A DNA stretch of 34,816 nt from Halonotius sp046719765 (lineage in GTDB: Archaea; Halobacteriota; Halobacteria; Halobacteriales; Haloferacaceae): contig NZ_JABEBY010000022.1 in assembly GCF_046719765.1 (NCBI RefSeq), positions 1 to 34,816 on the forward strand, read 5' to 3'. This document shows positions 31,248-34,816 of the stretch, piece after piece. The notes under the pieces are model-generated. The model ran no database searches. It had not been told where the DNA came from and was given only the letters and a program-made list of their open reading frames with translations. The position numbers were made by a program, and so were the translations under genes. Each line of letters begins with the position of its first letter. The stretch's first letter is position 1.

Positions 31248-32726
31248 ATGGCGCTGTCCGTGACGAACTCCCTGACAGACGAGCGTGAGGAATTCGAGCC
31301 GACCGGCGAGGACGTCCTGGTGTACGTCTGTGGGCTGACCGTCTCGGACGACCCCCATCTCGGCCACGCGCGGCTCTGGACGCACGCCGACGTGATCACC
31401 CGCTGGCTCGACTACGCGGGCTACGACGTGCGCCACGTCGAGAACTTTACCGACGTGAACGAGAAGATCGCCGCCCGAGTCGGCGAACGCCCGGAGTGGG
31501 AGACCGAAGCCGACGTAGCACGGCACTACATCTCGCAGGTGATCGAGTATATGCGCGGGCTCAACCTCGCACGCGCGACGGTCTACCCCCGCGTTTCCGA
31601 GCACATCCCCGAGATCATCGACCTCGTCGAGACGCTGATCGACGCCGGCCACGCCTACGAGGCCAACGGCTCGGTGTACTTCGACGTGACCTCCTTCGAG
31701 GACTACGGCACGCTGTCGAACCAGCAGCTCGACGAGCTCGAAGCCCAAGGCGAGCCCGACGAACGAAGCGAAAAACGCAACCCCGCGGATTTCGCCCTCT
31801 GGAAGGCCGGCGGCGTCTCCCCGGATGCCATCGCCGAACACGCCAAACACGACCACGGCGACGACCCACCGAGCGGTCAGACGTGGGCGTCGCCGTGGGG
31901 CGAGGGTCGCCCTGGCTGGCATATCGAGTGCTCGGCGATGTCGATGACACATCTCGCCGAGACGATCGACATCCACATCGGCGGCCACGATCTGGTCTTC
32001 CCGCATCACGAAAACGAGATCGCCCAAAGCGAGGCCGCCACCGGCCAGCGGTTTGCAAACTACTGGCTCCACACCGGCCTGCTTGAGACCGACGACGAGA
32101 AGATGAGCTCCAGTCTCGGGAACTTCTTCACCGTCGAAGCAGCCCTCGACGAGTACGGCCCCAACGTCATCCGAACATTCTATCTCGCCACCGAATATGG
32201 CTCGAAACAAACCTTCTCCGAGGAAGCGATGGCCGAAGCCGAGGAGCGGTGGGAGCGACTCCAGCGGAGCTACGACGCCGCGGTTGAGGCCTGCGATTCC
32301 GTCGATGCGACCGCGAAAACCGCGGATAGCGAGCTGCGGGCGGCGGTCGACGACACCCACGAGGCGTTCACGGCGGCGATGAACGACGACTTCAACGTCC
32401 GGGAGGCGATGGCCGCGCTTCGCTCGCTGACGAACGCGGTCAACCGCCATCTCGACAGCCACACGACCTACGACTATCACGGCCTCAAACGCGCTGTCGA
32501 GACGTTCGAATCGCTCGGCGGCGAGGTCTTTGGCCTACAGTTCGGAGCCGAAACCGACGGCGATGTTGGCCTCGCCGGCGACCTCGTAGAGTTGCTCCTG
32601 GGCGTTCGAGAGGCCGACCGCGAGGCCGGCAACTACGAGCGCGCCGACGAGCTCCGGGATTCGTTGGCCGACCTCGGGGTTGAGGTACAGGACAGCGACG
32701 ACGGGCCGACGTTCCGCTTCGAGTAG
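31248..32726 (+). CDS. cysS: Cysteinyl-tRNA synthetase
   Basis: A 492-residue class I synthetase charging tRNA-Cys. HLGH (37-40) is the HIGH motif and KMSSS (285-289) the second signature. Cys28, Cys228, His253 and the following Glu form the zinc site that selects cysteine. WHIECSAM and GGHDLVFPHHENEIAQSEA are diagnostic, and the anticodon-binding helical bundle and the small C-terminal domain follow. Complete, with DUF7523 upstream. Haloarchaea use CysRS rather than the SepRS/SepCysS route of methanogens, consistent with this. Confidence 0.97.
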   Translation: MALSVTNSLTDEREEFEPTGEDVLVYVCGLTVSDDPHLGHARLWTHADVITRWLDYAGYDVRHVENFTDVNEKIAARVGERPEWETEADVARHYISQVIEYMRGLNLARATVYPRVSEHIPEIIDLVETLIDAGHAYEANGSVYFDVTSFEDYGTLSNQQLDELEAQGEPDERSEKRNPADFALWKAGGVSPDAIAEHAKHDHGDDPPSGQTWASPWGEGRPGWHIECSAMSMTHLAETIDIHIGGHDLVFPHHENEIAQSEAATGQRFANYWLHTGLLETDDEKMSSSLGNFFTVEAALDEYGPNVIRTFYLATEYGSKQTFSEEAMAEAEERWERLQRSYDAAVEACDSVDATAKTADSELRAAVDDTHEAFTAAMNDDFNVREAMAALRSLTNAVNRHLDSHTTYDYHGLKRAVETFESLGGEVFGLQFGAETDGDVGLAGDLVELLLGVREADREAGNYERADELRDSLADLGVEVQDSDDGPTFRFE

Positions 32727-32762
32727 GCCAGCCGCTGCGGGATCTCGATTTCTACGGTTTCT

Positions 32763-33269
32763 TCATCTCAGTACATCGTCGGCAACGGTCGGCGTTCCGT
32801 CAGTCCATTCAAGCATATTGAGCACCGAAACGAGATCATCGATCCGGGTATCAAACACGTTCAGCGGGTGAGAATCCAAATGCGTCGCCGCGGCGCGTTG
32901 GACGGTCGCGTCGTCGTAATCGAGTTGAAAATGACACGGGCCGAGAGTCATGTGGGTCTCGTCTTGCTGCCAGCCACCCATGAGATCACGCTCGCGTTCG
33001 ACCCACTGAATCCGGTAGCAGTCGTAGTCGAGATCGCGGGGAAAATCGAAGGAAACCTGTAGTTCGGCCTCGCTGCAGGGGTACTCCCGATCCAGAAACC
33101 GTACCGGATCGACCGTCGCTCGGACGCCGATCTTGTTGCCGGCGGCGGTGTGATACCACACCTGTTCGATAGGGGCCGTTTCGCTGTCGACCTGTGTCTG
33201 CAGGCGATTGTGAATCCGCGTCAACAGCCGCCGACTGTCGAGGTTCGCGCGGTTGGCGAGAAACAGCAT
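32763..33269 (-). CDS. Partner protein of a winged-helix gene, unknown function
   Basis: A 168-residue protein with an N-terminal basic helix (MLFLANRANLDSRRLLTRIHNRL) and a beta-rich core (EQVWYHTAAGNKIGVRATVDP, LQVSFDFPRDLDYDCYRIQWVE). HMTLGPCHFQLDYDD contains the His/Cys pair HMTLGPCH, and the chain ends with a helical tail. I remember similar proteins next to DUF7342 winged-helix genes on haloarchaeal chromosomes and plasmids, without known function. The start is three bases from the stop of the upstream gene, so the two form an operon. A toxin-antitoxin or small-molecule-sensing module is possible, not shown. Confidence 0.7.
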   Translation of the reverse strand: MLFLANRANLDSRRLLTRIHNRLQTQVDSETAPIEQVWYHTAAGNKIGVRATVDPVRFLDREYPCSEAELQVSFDFPRDLDYDCYRIQWVERERDLMGGWQQDETHMTLGPCHFQLDYDDATVQRAAATHLDSHPLNVFDTRIDDLVSVLNMLEWTDGTPTVADDVLR

Positions 33270-33272
33270 CGG

Positions 33273-33839
33273 CTACTCCGAAACCGACGCCGACCCATCG
33301 CCGGGCTGGGTGGGGTCACCGAGCTGGTCGGGGGTGATCGACCGTGCGTCGTCGTACAGCTGGAGGGCCTGCCGGAGCAGCCGTTGGTTGTCGGTCGCCC
33401 GCTCCCAGCGGCGGAGCACGCGGTTTCGCTCGCGGATCGCTTCGGCACGCTGCTCGTCGGCCAGCGACGCTTCGAGTTCGTGCCGATCGCTGACGCCGAA
33501 CTCGGCTTTCCAGTCGTCGATCTGTGCTTGGATTGTGGCGATCTCTTCACGGAGTTCCGCCCGCGTGTGGTCGTTGATCAGCGCGGCAAGTTCCGCGAAA
33601 TACCGCTGTTGGTAGTTCGGGGCGTACTTCGTGTGGCCGTCGTCGCCCTCGATGGCCCGCAGTTGTCCGAACTCGACCAGCATCTCCAACTCGTCTTTGG
33701 CCGTCTGCCACGCAGACACGCCGGCCTGCTCCCGAACCCACTCAACCGACCGGGGGTCGGTGAGCGTGGTGGCGATCTCCCGCACCCGCTCTCTCGCGGT
33801 CAGATCTTCGTCCCACGCGGGAAGACCTGTCTCGCTCAT
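33273..33839 (-). CDS. Winged-helix regulator (DUF7342-like)
   Basis: A 188-residue DNA-binding protein. ARERVREIATTLTDPRSVEWVREQAGVSAWQTAKDELEMLVEFGQL (about 10-60) is a MarR/ArsR-like winged helix, with wing residues AIEGDDGHTKYAPNYQQR. A long helical region follows (EELREEIATIQAQIDDWKAEFGV, ERNRVLRRWERATDNQ) that may dimerise or hold the partner. It matches the haloarchaeal DUF7342 pattern as I recall it. Likely autoregulates the two-gene unit. An AT-rich region with ATATTTTAG-like sequence lies just upstream (33855-33895). Confidence 0.75.
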   Translation of the reverse strand: MSETGLPAWDEDLTARERVREIATTLTDPRSVEWVREQAGVSAWQTAKDELEMLVEFGQLRAIEGDDGHTKYAPNYQQRYFAELAALINDHTRAELREEIATIQAQIDDWKAEFGVSDRHELEASLADEQRAEAIRERNRVLRRWERATDNQRLLRQALQLYDDARSITPDQLGDPTQPGDGSASVSE

Positions 33840-33974
33840 ACGCCAAATACGCTATTTGCTCTCTTATATTTTAGGATGCCTCTCAGATATACGGGTAAGA
33901 TTGCTGGTCGACGGCGGCTCACAGCGAGAGAGTCATCATACAGTATATGCGTCTCGATACTGTCACCTGGGAAT

Positions 33975-34766
33975 ATGGACGGTCGCCGCCTGATCGAAGC
34001 CCTCCTCGGCGTCTACGTCGCGACGCTTTTGATCCCGACACTCGCGGTTACCGGCTGGGTCGCTGTCGGGTCGGCCTCGCTCGGAGCGGTTCTCGTGGCC
34101 GGCCTCGCTATCGCCGGCGCGGGCGGCCTCGCTGCGACCACGATACCGAACCTCCCCGAGCGGGCCACGTCGCTGCCGGTCGTCGCCGCGACGATCCTGC
34201 CGCCGCTGCTGTTTTTGCCGTATATGATTCTCGCTGCCCCCGATGCCGCACCCGACGTGTATCCGGTTGTTGGGCTGCTCGCTGTCATCCCCGGGATGGG
34301 CGTCCCATTCGCTGGCGGCATGCTCCGAAACCACCGGTTACGGGAGCGAGCCACCGAACACGCGGTCGTTACGACCGGCGATGGCGACGACGAGAGCGGC
34401 CTGAGTCAATCGATCAAAGTTGCGGCCGCTGGCGGGGTCGGCCTCATCGTCGTCGCTGTCGTGGTATCGATCCTGGCGTTCGATGGCTTCGACGGGAGTT
34501 CCACCCTGTTCACCTGGCTGACCGGGTTGTCGTCGCTGTTCTTTCTGTTCGATAACGACGGTCACGAACTCGCCGTCACCGACGAGGGCCTGCGGGTCGA
34601 CCGCTCGATCACACCGTGGGACGATCTTGGCAGCTACCGCGTCACCGACGAGGAGATCCAGATCGAACGTGCGAGGTGGTGGCTCCCAAGCCGGGATTTC
34701 GACCGTGAGGAGATCGACGACGAGGCGTTTATCCAGGCCCTCAGTGTAGGTTCAGATGTGGTCTGA
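33975..34766 (+). CDS. Membrane protein with PH-like C-terminal domain, unknown function
   Basis: 263 residues from the ATG at 33975. About six hydrophobic segments (around 7-30, 35-55, 62-85, 88-110, 138-162 and 168-185) are followed by a soluble tail with HELAVTDEGLRVDRSITPWDDLGSYRVTDEEIQIERARWWLPSRDF. This tail resembles the bPH/YdbS-like pleckstrin-type domains found in many archaeal membrane proteins. Longer upstream starts run through the antisense of the winged-helix gene and are rejected. Function not known. Confidence 0.7.
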   Translation: MDGRRLIEALLGVYVATLLIPTLAVTGWVAVGSASLGAVLVAGLAIAGAGGLAATTIPNLPERATSLPVVAATILPPLLFLPYMILAAPDAAPDVYPVVGLLAVIPGMGVPFAGGMLRNHRLRERATEHAVVTTGDGDDESGLSQSIKVAAAGGVGLIVVAVVVSILAFDGFDGSSTLFTWLTGLSSLFFLFDNDGHELAVTDEGLRVDRSITPWDDLGSYRVTDEEIQIERARWWLPSRDFDREEIDDEAFIQALSVGSDVV

Positions 34767-34816
34767 CTAGTTCCTCGGCTCAACTGGATACAGCTGCTGT
34801 AGCTTGATACGAGCGT
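34767..34816. other. Unassigned right edge
   Basis: Fifty bases after the last gene; nothing recognisable, and the sequence is too short to judge. Confidence 0.3.

Noticed and set aside
33150..33974. Longer N-terminus for the right-hand membrane protein
   Set aside because: The extension is antisense to the two-gene module and has shadow-frame composition; membrane segments begin after 33975.

Overview
The window is a piece of a haloarchaeal (class Halobacteria) genome. The proteins are strongly acidic (runs of D/E, few K), GC is high with G/C in third positions, and many genes begin only 25-35 bases downstream of a TATA-like box (leaderless style). Several families are archaeal or haloarchaeal: RNase P component 4 (Rpp21), ABCE1/RLI, CheF-like taxis protein, HTH-10 bacterio-opsin-activator regulator, and various small haloarchaeal families of unknown function. 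The genus cannot be fixed from the sequence alone. No rRNA, tRNA or CRISPR array was seen by eye.

Layout. 1-1125: the 5' two thirds of an IS200/IS605-type tnpB running off the left edge, with its AT-rich upstream DNA. 1126-2190: an AdkA-like P-loop kinase and a small partner, then a hairpin that looks like an orphan IS200/605 right end. 2191-9589 (minus strand): a tightly coupled respiratory operon coding for a four-cluster Fe-S subunit, an NrfD/PsrC-type membrane anchor, a 1085-residue Tat-exported molybdopterin catalytic subunit, a TorD/DmsD-like chaperone and an Mrp/ApbC Fe-S carrier. The B-C-A order, the large catalytic subunit and a probable Cys molybdenum ligand point to the tetrathionate/polysulfide/thiosulfate reductase side of the family rather than to DMSO reductase. 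A divergent membrane-anchored PAS-GAF-HTH10 regulator (9918-11768) is the obvious candidate controller. Two copies of a 16-bp direct repeat between them fit the published-style Bat activator site pattern.

11995-18773 is a patchwork of single genes: a tiny zinc-ribbon protein, an SDR enzyme with Phe in place of the catalytic Tyr, a CheF-like protein, a thioredoxin, a DUF457/YdjM membrane protein, two haloarchaeal unknowns, three universal stress proteins around a GNAT acetyltransferase, and a type IV pilin. 18785-27023 is mostly information processing: a geranylgeranyl reductase-family flavoprotein, UvrA, a small zinc protein, an EMC6-like membrane protein coupled to ABCE1/RLI, a Gly/Met-rich protein and RNase P component 4. 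A dispersed intergenic element occurs twice in this region, in opposite orientations. Each copy lies just downstream of a stop codon (uvrA, rli), in sense.

27182-34816 carries a receiver protein lacking the phosphoacceptor Asp, a Trm112-like protein, a membrane-anchored unknown, a two-gene sirohydrochlorin chelatase module (tandem CbiX plus a DR2241-like Fe-S protein), a DUF7523-like gene next to cysS, a winged-helix/partner gene pair of unknown role, and a membrane protein with a PH-like tail.

Family assignments come from reading motifs and remembered family sequences; no database search was possible.
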